Shown piece by piece: positions 57,188 through 64,000 of a stretch of DNA of 64,000 nt (position 1 is the first letter of the stretch; the number at the start of each line of letters is the position of its first letter). The DNA is from Actinomycetospora sp. NBRC 106375 (lineage in GTDB: Bacteria; Actinomycetota; Actinomycetes; Mycobacteriales; Pseudonocardiaceae), in the NCBI RefSeq assembly GCF_030269665.1, contig NZ_BSTS01000002.1, positions 1 to 64,000 of the forward strand, in the 5' to 3' direction. The notes under the pieces are model-generated. The model had not been told where the DNA came from and searched no databases. It saw only the letters and a program-made list of their open reading frames with translations. The position numbers and the translations under genes were made by a program.

Positions 57188-57778
57188 GTGCACCTCACCC
57201 CGCGGGAGCAGGAGAGGGTGCTGCTGCACAGCGCGGCCGAGCTCGCCCGCCGCCGCCTGGCCCGCGGCGCCCGGCTCGGGGCCCCGGAGGCGATCGCGCT
57301 GGTGTGCGACGAGATCTGCGAGCTCGCGTGGGACGGCCACGACCTCGACGACGTGGTGCGCCGCGCCCGGGAGGTCGTCGCGCCGGACCGGCTGGTCGAC
57401 GGCGTCGCCGCCGCGGTGCCGTCGGTGCAGGTCGAGGCGCTCTTCCCGCACGGCACCACGCTCGTCCACGTCGACCGGCCGTTCGGCCCGCCGGCCCCCG
57501 ACGGGCCGGGTGCCGTCCGTCCCGCCGCGGGCGGGATCGACCTCGCCCCGGGACGTGCCCGCAGCGAGGTCGTCCTGCGCAACGACGGCGAGCAGGCGGT
57601 CTGGGTGAGCTCGCACGTGCCGCTCGACCGGCTCAACCGCAGCCTGCGCGTCGACGTCTCCGACGGCACCGATCCCGGCCGCCTGCGCCTCGACATCGCC
57701 GCCGGGACGGCCCTGCGGATCGAGGTCGGCGCGGCGCGGACCGCCACGGCCGTCCACCTCGGAGGGGCCTCACCGTGA
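57188..57778 (+). CDS. Fused urease gamma-beta-like subunit, diverged
   Basis: A 196-residue protein. Residues 1-98 follow urease gamma closely (HLTPREQERVLLHSAAELARRRLARG, MEGV-like VDGVAAAVPSVQVEALFPHGTTLVHV). Residues 115-196 follow urease beta (GGIDLAPGRARSEVVLRNDGEQAVWVSSH), but the strongly conserved GSH-aromatic-HF segment reads SSHVPL, and the beta part stops about 20 residues early. GTG 57188 was chosen because GGAGG lies five bases ahead. The stop overlaps the alpha-like gene (GTGA). It would assemble with that subunit. Confidence 0.85.
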   Translation: MHLTPREQERVLLHSAAELARRRLARGARLGAPEAIALVCDEICELAWDGHDLDDVVRRAREVVAPDRLVDGVAAAVPSVQVEALFPHGTTLVHVDRPFGPPAPDGPGAVRPAAGGIDLAPGRARSEVVLRNDGEQAVWVSSHVPLDRLNRSLRVDVSDGTDPGRLRLDIAAGTALRIEVGAARTATAVHLGGASP

Positions 57779-59463
57779 CGACGATGGACCGCGCCGGGTA
57801 CGCGCGTCTCTACGGCCCGACCACCGGCGACCGCGTCCGCCTCGGCGACACCGACCTGTGGGTGGAGGTCGAGGCCGACGACACCGAGCCCGGCGAGGAG
57901 ATGCTCGGCGGCTGCGGCAAGACCGCCCGCCAGGGCGCGCTGGTCGCCGACCGGGCGCCCCGCGACAGCGCCCTCGACCTCGTCGTGCTCGGCGTCCTGC
58001 TGATCGACCCGGTCCTCGGGGTCCGCAAGACGTCGATCGGTGTCAAGGACGGCCGCGTCGTCGGCGTCGGCCGCGCCGGCAACCCGGACGTCCAGGACGG
58101 CGTCGAGCTCGTCGTCGACGCCCACACCGCGATGATCCCCGGCGAGGGTCTGATCGCGACGCCCGGCGCCGTCGACTCCCACGTCCACCTCTCCAACGCC
58201 GACCTCGCGCCCGCCGCCCTCTCGGCCGGGGTGACGACGATCGTCGGGATGGGCATCGGCGGGGTCTGGGACGTCGGCGCCAACCCCGCGCCCAACCTCC
58301 ACACGCTGATGGCCTCGTGGACCGGCGCCCCGGTCAACGCGGCGTTCCTCGCCCGCGGCTCGTCGGGGTCGGCGGACCTCCTGGAGCGGGCGGTGCTCGC
58401 CGGCGCCGGCGGCTTCAAGGTCCACGAGGACTGGGGCGCCGGCCCCGACGCCGTCGACACCTGCCTGGGCGTCGCCGAGCAGGCCGACCTCCCCGTCGCC
58501 CTGCACACCGACACCCTCAACGAGTCGGGCTACCTCGACGACACCCTCCACGCCGTCGGCGGACGGACCGTGCACGCGTACCACGTCGAGGGCGGCGGCG
58601 GGCATCCCGACCTGCTGCGCATCGTCGGCTCCCCGTCGGTCCTGACGTCCTCGACGACGCCGACGCTCCCTCTCACGACGGCCACCGTCCGCGAGCTGGG
58701 ACCGATGACGATGACCGTGCACCGCGCGCACCCCGACGTCCCCAGCGACCGCGACATCGCCGCGAGCCGCATCCGCGAGCACGCGATCGCCGCGGAGAAC
58801 CGGCTGCACGACGAGGGCGCCATCGCGATCGTCAACTCCGACGCCCTCGGCATGGGCCGCATCGGCGAGACCGTGCGCCGCACCTGGCAGCTCGCCCACG
58901 TGCAGGCCCACCTCGCCGGCGAGACCGGCCCGGACGTCGCCAACAACGCGCGGGTGCTGCGCTACCTCGCCAAGCTCACGCACAACCCGGCGGTCGCGCA
59001 CGGGCTGGCCGGGCACGTGGGCAGGGTCGCGGCCGGGCGGATCGCGGACCTCGTGCTGTGGTTGCCCGCCTGGTTCGGCGCGGCGCCCGAGCTCGTGATC
59101 AAGTCGGGCTTCGTCGCCTGGGGCGCGGCGGGCTCCGGGTCCGGGTCGACGCGGCTCGGCCAGCCCCGGCGGCTGCGCGGCTTCCACGGGGCCCGCGGGG
59201 GCGCGCCCGCCCGGCTGTCCCACCAGTTCGTCGCCGCCGCGTGCCTCGACGACCCCGCCGCCCGCGCCGCGCTGCCCGTCGGGCCGCGCTACACACCGGT
59301 GGCGGGCAGCCGGGGTCTCGGCGCCGCCGACATGCTGCACAACACCGCGACACCGCGGGTGGAGATCCCCGGCGAGCCGACCCCGGTGCGGATCGACGGC
59401 CGCGAGGTGCCGCTGCACCGCGCCGTGGACCTGCCGCTGACCCGGCTGCACCACCTGGCCTGA
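57775..59463 (+). CDS. Urease alpha-like amidohydrolase, diverged active-site flap
   Basis: A 562-residue UreC homologue. Metal ligands are kept: HxH in DSHVHLS, carbamylated Lys and His in FKVHEDWG, His in ALHTDTLNE, His in HAYHVEGGGG, Asp in NSDALGMGR. The mobile flap differs: the C-H-H of ureases reads V-H-R (TVHRAHPD), so the flap Cys is Val while the catalytic His remains. The loop after the HxH, which is long and Thr/Cys-rich in ureases, is shortened here (GIGGVWDVGANPAP). No ureD, E, F or G gene is present in the window. Either the accessory proteins come from elsewhere, or the enzyme uses another metal or another substrate. Confidence 0.88.
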   Translation: MTTMDRAGYARLYGPTTGDRVRLGDTDLWVEVEADDTEPGEEMLGGCGKTARQGALVADRAPRDSALDLVVLGVLLIDPVLGVRKTSIGVKDGRVVGVGRAGNPDVQDGVELVVDAHTAMIPGEGLIATPGAVDSHVHLSNADLAPAALSAGVTTIVGMGIGGVWDVGANPAPNLHTLMASWTGAPVNAAFLARGSSGSADLLERAVLAGAGGFKVHEDWGAGPDAVDTCLGVAEQADLPVALHTDTLNESGYLDDTLHAVGGRTVHAYHVEGGGGHPDLLRIVGSPSVLTSSTTPTLPLTTATVRELGPMTMTVHRAHPDVPSDRDIAASRIREHAIAAENRLHDEGAIAIVNSDALGMGRIGETVRRTWQLAHVQAHLAGETGPDVANNARVLRYLAKLTHNPAVAHGLAGHVGRVAAGRIADLVLWLPAWFGAAPELVIKSGFVAWGAAGSGSGSTRLGQPRRLRGFHGARGGAPARLSHQFVAAACLDDPAARAALPVGPRYTPVAGSRGLGAADMLHNTATPRVEIPGEPTPVRIDGREVPLHRAVDLPLTRLHHLA

Positions 59464-59465
59464 GG

Positions 59466-61136
59466 ATGAGCACCGTGGAGATCGATCTTCTGCTGCGCGA
59501 CGCCGACGTCCTGACCCTCGACGACGCCCACCCGCGGGGACGCGCCGTGGCCGTGCACCAGGGTCGCGTCCTGGCCGTCCTCGACGACGAGGAGCTCCCG
59601 GCCGGCGTCCGGGCCCGGCGCGTGGTCGGGGCCGGGGGCGCGACGGTGGTGCCCGGCTTCGACGACGCCCACCAGCACGCCGCGTGGTTCGGGCAGTCGC
59701 TCGCCGAGATCCCGCTGGCCGGCCTGCCCGACCTCGACGCGCTCTACGACGCCGTCGCCGAGCGTGCCGCCGGGCTCGCACCGGACGCGTTCGTCGTCGG
59801 CAGCGGATACGACGACGTCGCCCTGGGCGGCTCGCCGGAGCGGCGTGCGCTCGACCGCGCCGGCGGCGGGCGGCCGGTGTGGCTCAAGCACCGCTCCGCG
59901 CACGTCTGCGCGGTGTCGACCGAGGTCCTGCGGCGCGCCGGCGTCCTGGACGGCTCCGCGGCGGTCCCGGCCGGCGGCGTCGTGGTCGTCGACGACGACG
60001 GCGACCCCACGGGCGTCCTGCTCGAGGCCGCGCAGGCCCTCGCCGGCGACCTGCTGCGTCCCTACTCCGTCGAGGACCTGACCGACGCGATCGCGAGCGC
60101 CACCGCGGTCTTCGCCGCCCAGGGGCTCACCCACGTCACGGAGGCCGGCATCGGGGGCGGGTGGATCGGCCGCTCGCCCCGCGAGCTCGCCGCCTACCAG
60201 CTCGCGCGCGAGCGCGGCGACCTCGCCGTGCGCGTCGACCTCATGCCCGAGACCTCCGTCCTTCACGACGTCCCCGGCGGCCCGGGACGCGGCCTGGACC
60301 TGGGCCTGCGCCCGGGCCTCGGCGACCTGGACCTGCGCATCGGGCCGATGAAGATCTTCTTCGACGGAGCGCTGAGCTCGCGCACCGCGGCGATGCACGA
60401 GCCCTTCGCAGATCGCGAGCACGCGGGCTACCTCGGCGACGACCCGGAGGTCCTGCACGCCGCCGTCGTCGAGGCCGTCTCCGGAGGGTGGACGGTCGCG
60501 GCGCACGCCATCGGCGACCGCGCCGTCGACGCCGCCCTGGACGCGTTCGAGGACGCGGCCGTCCGTCCCTGGCCCGGGGTGCGGCCGCCGCGGCACCGCC
60601 TCGAGCACGCCGGGGTCGTCGGCGACGCCGCGCTCGTGCGGCTCGCCGCCCTCGGCGTCACGCCGATCCCGCAGGCCCGGTTCCTGTACGAGATCGGGGA
60701 CTCGATGGCGGCCGCCGTCGGCGACGAGCGCGCCGACCTGCTCTACCGCCACGCCTCCTTCCTGCGCGCCGGGCTGCGCGTGCCCGCGAGCTCGGACCGG
60801 CCCTGCGTCGGCGACGGACATCCGCTGCGGGGCATCCGGTCGATGGTGCAGCGCCGCACGTCCTCGGGACGCACGCTCGGCCCCGACGAGGCCGTCGACG
60901 CGGAGACCGCGCTGCGCGCCTCCACCGTCGACGCCGCCTGGATCGCCGGCGACGAGGACGTCCGCGGGCGCCTGGCGCCGGGCTTCGCCGCCGACCTCGT
61001 CGTCCTCGGCGACGACGTCACCCGCGTCGATCACGACCGCATCGGCGACATCGAGGTCGTCGCCACCCTCCGGGGCGGACGCGCCACCCACGGCGCGGAC
61101 GTCCTGGGCCTGCCGCCCGACGGAGAAACCTCATGA
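59466..61136 (+). CDS. Amidohydrolase family 3 (YtcJ-like) metal-dependent hydrolase
   Basis: A 556-residue Amidohydro_3 protein. Metal-site pieces are DDAHQHAAWFG (HxH), GPMKIFFDGALSSRTAAM with a Lys, VAAHAIGDRAVD, RLEHAGVV and the Asp in ASSDRP. The start ATG comes two bases after the urease-like stop, whose TGAGG also serves as ribosome binding site. Such enzymes act on N-acyl, imide or formamide bonds and few have known substrates. Its place between the urease-like enzyme and a carrier suggests it supplies or consumes that enzyme's substrate. Confidence 0.86.
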   Translation: MSTVEIDLLLRDADVLTLDDAHPRGRAVAVHQGRVLAVLDDEELPAGVRARRVVGAGGATVVPGFDDAHQHAAWFGQSLAEIPLAGLPDLDALYDAVAERAAGLAPDAFVVGSGYDDVALGGSPERRALDRAGGGRPVWLKHRSAHVCAVSTEVLRRAGVLDGSAAVPAGGVVVVDDDGDPTGVLLEAAQALAGDLLRPYSVEDLTDAIASATAVFAAQGLTHVTEAGIGGGWIGRSPRELAAYQLARERGDLAVRVDLMPETSVLHDVPGGPGRGLDLGLRPGLGDLDLRIGPMKIFFDGALSSRTAAMHEPFADREHAGYLGDDPEVLHAAVVEAVSGGWTVAAHAIGDRAVDAALDAFEDAAVRPWPGVRPPRHRLEHAGVVGDAALVRLAALGVTPIPQARFLYEIGDSMAAAVGDERADLLYRHASFLRAGLRVPASSDRPCVGDGHPLRGIRSMVQRRTSSGRTLGPDEAVDAETALRASTVDAAWIAGDEDVRGRLAPGFAADLVVLGDDVTRVDHDRIGDIEVVATLRGGRATHGADVLGLPPDGETS

Positions 61137-62449
61137 ACAACCCCATCCCCACGGCCGCCGACGCCCGCCGCGTCGCCGTCGGCGCGTTCGTCGGCACCGC
61201 CCTCGAGTGGTACGACTTCTTCCTCTACGGCACCGCCGCGTCGCTGGTGTTCAACCGCCTGTTCTTCGCGACCGATGACGCCGTCGTCGCCACGGCCGCC
61301 GCGTTCGCGTCGTTCGCGGTCGGTTTCGTCGCCCGCCCCCTCGGCGGGATCGTGTTCGGCCACCTCGGCGACCGGATCGGGCGCCGGGCCTGCCTCCTGA
61401 TCACCGTGGTCATGATCGGCGCGGTCACCGGGGTCATCGGCCTGCTGCCCGGGTTCGCCGACATCGGCGTCGCGGCACCGATCCTGCTGACGCTGCTGCG
61501 CCTGCTGCAGGGCGTCGCCGTCGGGGGCGAGTGGGGCGGCGCGATCACCCTCGCCGTCGAGCACGCGCCGCCCGAGCAGCGCGGGCGCTACGCCGCCATG
61601 CCCCAGATCGGGTCGCCGGTGGGGACGCTGCTGTCGTCCGGCGCCTTCCTGCTCGTGGCGCTGCTGCCGCCCGACGACTTCGACGCCTGGGGCTGGCGGA
61701 TCCCGTTCCTGATCGCGTTCCCGCTGCTCGGCGTGGCCCTGTGGCTGCGCCGGCGCGTCGAGGAGTCGCCGCTGTTCGACCGCCTGCTCGCCGAGGACGC
61801 CCGCGCAAGCGCACCCGTGCGCGAGGTCGTCGTGCGGGCCTGGCCGGCGCTGCTCGTCGGGGCCGGGTCGGCCCTGCTCGGGGTCGGCGGGTTCTACCTC
61901 GCCACGACGTTCGTCATCAGCTACGCGACCGGCGACCTCGACCTGCCGCGCCCGCTGGTGCTCGGCGCGACGCTCGTCGCCGCCGTCGTGGAGATCGGCG
62001 TGCTGGTGCTGGGCGGGCGGTTGGCGGAACGCTTCGGCTCGGCGCGCGTGACCGTCGCGGGCGGCGTCGCGTCCGCGATCGTCGCGCTGCCGATGTTCTG
62101 GCTGCTCGACACGCGCAACGCCGCCGCGGTCGTCCTCGGCGTGACGGTCGGGGTCGCGATGCTCTCGATCCCCTACGCGGTCTCCGGCGACCTGCTCGCG
62201 CGGCTGTTCCCGGCGCGCCTGCGCTACAGCGGCATCGCGCTCGCGGCCAACATCGCCGGGATCGCCTCGGGCTTCGTGCCGCTCGCCGCCACCGGTGTGC
62301 TCGCGGCGGCCGGCGGCAGCTCCTGGGCGCCGGGCCTGCTCCTGGTCGGAATCGCGCTCGTGACCGTCGTCAGCGGGCTGGCGGCGCCGCGGCTCTACGT
62401 GTCCGACGCCGAGATGACCGTCGAGGGCGTGGCGGCACCGCGGTCCTGA
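61133..62449 (+). CDS. MFS transporter, metabolite:H+ symporter type
   Basis: A 438-residue carrier with twelve membrane segments, of the MHS branch (relatives move shikimate, proline/betaine, citrate or alpha-ketoglutarate). Signature segments are GTALEWYDFFLYGTAA, RPLGGIVFGHLGDRIGRR and LQGVAVGGEWGGA. The ATG overlaps the amidohydrolase stop (ATGA). It is the last gene of the urease-like operon and presumably imports the substrate, an organic acid or zwitterion. Repeat R1 follows the stop. Confidence 0.9.
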   Translation: MNNPIPTAADARRVAVGAFVGTALEWYDFFLYGTAASLVFNRLFFATDDAVVATAAAFASFAVGFVARPLGGIVFGHLGDRIGRRACLLITVVMIGAVTGVIGLLPGFADIGVAAPILLTLLRLLQGVAVGGEWGGAITLAVEHAPPEQRGRYAAMPQIGSPVGTLLSSGAFLLVALLPPDDFDAWGWRIPFLIAFPLLGVALWLRRRVEESPLFDRLLAEDARASAPVREVVVRAWPALLVGAGSALLGVGGFYLATTFVISYATGDLDLPRPLVLGATLVAAVVEIGVLVLGGRLAERFGSARVTVAGGVASAIVALPMFWLLDTRNAAAVVLGVTVGVAMLSIPYAVSGDLLARLFPARLRYSGIALAANIAGIASGFVPLAATGVLAAAGGSSWAPGLLLVGIALVTVVSGLAAPRLYVSDAEMTVEGVAAPRS

Positions 62450-62462
62450 TCCGCGACCTGCG

Positions 62463-62515
62463 TGATCGAAGTACCGATACGGACGCTCAGTGTCTGCGAC
62501 GGCACTTCGCTGACA
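62463..62515. repeat. Palindromic intergenic repeat R1, copy 2 (likely bidirectional terminator)
   Basis: 50 of 53 bases match 1305-1357. The hairpin spans 62467-62509. Of the three changes, one lies in the loop and another turns a G-C pair into G-T, so the stem is largely kept. It again lies between convergent stop codons. Confidence 0.9.
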
Positions 62516-62519
62516 CGTC

Positions 62520-63641
62520 TCAGAGCTTGCGCAGGCGCAGGAGGGCGTCGGCGAGGATCTCGTCGCGTTTGCAGCAGGCGAAGCGGACCTGGGTCTCGAC
62601 GCCCTCGGGCGAGGCGTGGAAGACCTGGTTCGGCACCGCGGCGACGCGGACGCGTTCGGGCAGCGTGCGGCAGAACTCGAGCGAGTCGGTGACGCCCAGG
62701 GGCGCGACGTCGGCGGTGACGAAGTAGGTCGCCTTCGAGTGGAACACCTCGAGGCCGAGCTCGCGCAGGCCGTCGGTGAGCAGGTCGCGCTTGCGGGCGA
62801 GGTCGTCGCCGAGGTGCGCGAGGCGGTCGTCGGGCAGGTCGAGCCCGGTGGCGATGCCGTGCTGCAGCGGGGTGCCGGCGGCGAACGAGAACCACTGCTT
62901 GACGCCGAGGACCTTCTCGACGAGGTCCGCGGGGCCTGTCGCCCAGCCGATCTTCCAGCCGGTCACCGAGAACGTCTTGCCGCCCGAGCCGACGGTGATC
63001 GTGCGCTCGAACATGCCCGGGAGGGTGGCGATCGGGACGTGCACGTTGTCGTCGAAGACGAGGTGCTCGTAGACCTCGTCGGCCAGCACGACCAGGTCGT
63101 TCTCGATCGCCACGTCCGCGATCGACTGCAGCTCCGCCCGCGAGAGCACCGCACCGGTCGGGTTGTGCGGCGTGTTCAGCACGATCATCCGCGTCCGCCC
63201 GGTCACCGCCGCGCGGAGGGCGTCGGCGTCCACGGCGTAGTCGGGCGCGTGGATGCGCACGGGCACGAGCGTCGCGCCGAGCAGCTGCGCGGTCGCCCCG
63301 TAGAGGTCGTAGAACGGCTCGAGCGCGATCACCTCGTCGCCCGGGCGCAGCAGCGCCGTCATCGCCGACGACAGCGCCTCCGACGCGCCCGAGCACACGA
63401 CGACCCCGCCGTCCGCGGCGACGTCGAGGCCGTACCAGCGGCGCTGGTGGTCGGCGATCGCGCGGCGCAGCGACGGGATGCCGACGGCCGGCGGGTACTG
63501 GTTCCAGCCCTTGTGCATGGCGGCGACGGCGGCGTCGACGACCTCGAGCGGCCCCGGGGTGTCCGGGAAGCCCTGACCGAGGTTGATCGCGTCGTTCTCG
63601 GCCGCCAGCCGGGACATCTCGCTGAAGATCGTCTCGGCCAT
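62520..63641 (-). CDS. PLP-dependent aminotransferase, class I/II (kynurenine/methionine or DapC-like)
   Basis: A 373-residue fold-type I aminotransferase. It has NLGQGFPDTPGP at the N terminus, NTPHNPTGAVLS, LADEVYEHLVFD and the PLP lysine in GSGGKTFSVTGWKIGWA, with the C-terminal substrate Arg in VRFACCK. The sequence is closest in style to kynurenine--oxoglutarate/methionine aminotransferases and the related succinyldiaminopimelate aminotransferase group. ATG 63641. It is 44 bp downstream of guaA on the same strand and may share its transcript. Confidence 0.9.
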   Translation of the reverse strand: MAETIFSEMSRLAAENDAINLGQGFPDTPGPLEVVDAAVAAMHKGWNQYPPAVGIPSLRRAIADHQRRWYGLDVAADGGVVVCSGASEALSSAMTALLRPGDEVIALEPFYDLYGATAQLLGATLVPVRIHAPDYAVDADALRAAVTGRTRMIVLNTPHNPTGAVLSRAELQSIADVAIENDLVVLADEVYEHLVFDDNVHVPIATLPGMFERTITVGSGGKTFSVTGWKIGWATGPADLVEKVLGVKQWFSFAAGTPLQHGIATGLDLPDDRLAHLGDDLARKRDLLTDGLRELGLEVFHSKATYFVTADVAPLGVTDSLEFCRTLPERVRVAAVPNQVFHASPEGVETQVRFACCKRDEILADALLRLRKL

Positions 63642-63684
63642 CAGACCACTCCTCGGGTCGAGCTCCGGTGCGCTGCGTCTCCCA

Positions 63685-64000
63685 TTACTCCCACTCGATC
63701 GTCCCCGGCGGCTTGCTGGTCACGTCGAGGACGACGCGGTTGATCTCGGCGCACTCGTTGGTGATCCGCGTCGAGATGCGTTCGAGCACGTCGTAAGGAA
63801 GGCGCGTCCAGTCGGCGGTCATCGCGTCCTCGCTGGAGACCGGCCGCAGCACCACCGGGTGGCCGTAGGTGCGGCCGTCGCCCTGCACGCCCACCGAGCG
63901 GACGTCGGCGAGCAGCACCACCGGGCACTGCCAGATCGTCTGGTCCAGCCCGGCGGACGTCAGCTCCTCGCGCGCGATCGCGTCGGCACGGCGCAGGGTG
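63685..64000 (-). CDS. guaA: GMP synthase, C-terminal part (cut by window edge)
   Basis: The last 105 codons of guaA, ending in TAA. The dimerisation domain is clear: [57 protein letters not shown], and the terminal [14 protein letters not shown] synthase aminates XMP using glutamine. The ATP-pyrophosphatase and glutaminase parts lie beyond position 64000. Confidence 0.96.
   Translation of the reverse strand, partial: TLRRADAIAREELTSAGLDQTIWQCPVVLLADVRSVGVQGDGRTYGHPVVLRPVSSEDAMTADWTRLPYDVLERISTRITNECAEINRVVLDVTSKPPGTIEWE

Noticed and set aside
54698-57757. One 1019-codon minus-strand frame from the FAD monooxygenase through the PucR region
   Set aside because: PucR occupies another frame with clear domains; the monooxygenase begins at GTG 55921.
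57188-59463. An ordinary urease operon
   Set aside because: No accessory genes, altered flap and beta-subunit motifs and a shortened loop make standard urease function doubtful; I report it as urease-like.

Overview
The window is very GC-rich (around 75%) actinobacterial chromosome. Protein families, frequent GTG starts, many 4-bp start/stop overlaps and LexA boxes of the TCGAAC-N4-GTTCGA type fit a member of the Pseudonocardiales, such as Pseudonocardia or Actinomycetospora. That placement is inference from content. No rRNA, tRNA, CRISPR array, phage or intact insertion sequence was seen.

Layout. 1-1.3 kb: a 3' gene fragment, a TetR regulator and a divergent GNAT acetyltransferase with a palindromic operator. 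1.36-7.2 kb: purine and ureide breakdown in two minus-strand operons (transthyretin-like HIUase and uricase; allantoinase, an allantoicase-OHCU decarboxylase fusion and a DUF6986 aldolase-like protein), separated by a DoxX membrane gene. 7.3-15.9 kb: housekeeping and membrane genes (AI-2E family transporter, NADP isocitrate dehydrogenase, folD with its DUF3017 partner, a YdcZ transporter, a K+ channel with two RCK domains, a SatP-type acetate transporter). 16-22.8 kb: the SOS mutasome (dnaE2, imuB, imuA') with two perfect LexA boxes. 22.9-25.7 kb: a uronate dehydrogenase-like gene and an unusual membrane-BAAT hydrolase fusion.

25.7-40.2 kb is an ancient core block whose order matches Mycobacterium tuberculosis Rv0948c-Rv0957: chorismate mutase, pcrA, an M23 peptidase, sucC, sucD, a DUF5336 protein, perM, purN and purH. 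A lipase is inserted between the M23 gene and sucC. Upstream of chorismate mutase lies a 24-codon leader peptide with a Phe-Phe-Tyr-Gly-Tyr run, followed by mutually exclusive hairpins: a candidate ribosome-mediated attenuator.

40.2-48.6 kb is an envelope and signalling region: a glycine-rich repeat surface protein, a Ser/Thr kinase with a His/Asp-rich outer tail, a PspC-type sensor kinase with its response regulator, and a divergent PspC gene. 48.6-54.5 kb is an amine-use locus: copper amine oxidase, two divergent APC permeases and an IclR regulator around a palindrome-rich promoter region. 54.7-62.4 kb holds a PucR-controlled locus: a FAD monooxygenase on one side, and on the other an accessory-less, diverged urease-like enzyme (fused gamma-beta plus alpha), an Amidohydro_3 hydrolase and an MFS carrier. 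Its substrate is unknown, and it is the best candidate for an undescribed pathway. An aminotransferase and the 3' end of guaA close the window.

Several families of dispersed intergenic palindromes recur at gene 3' ends or in gene-free gaps. One 53-bp family sits between convergent stop codons at both ends of the window. Another directly follows the stop codons of uricase and the IclR gene. Others form clusters at 19.7-20.1 kb and 36.4-36.9 kb.
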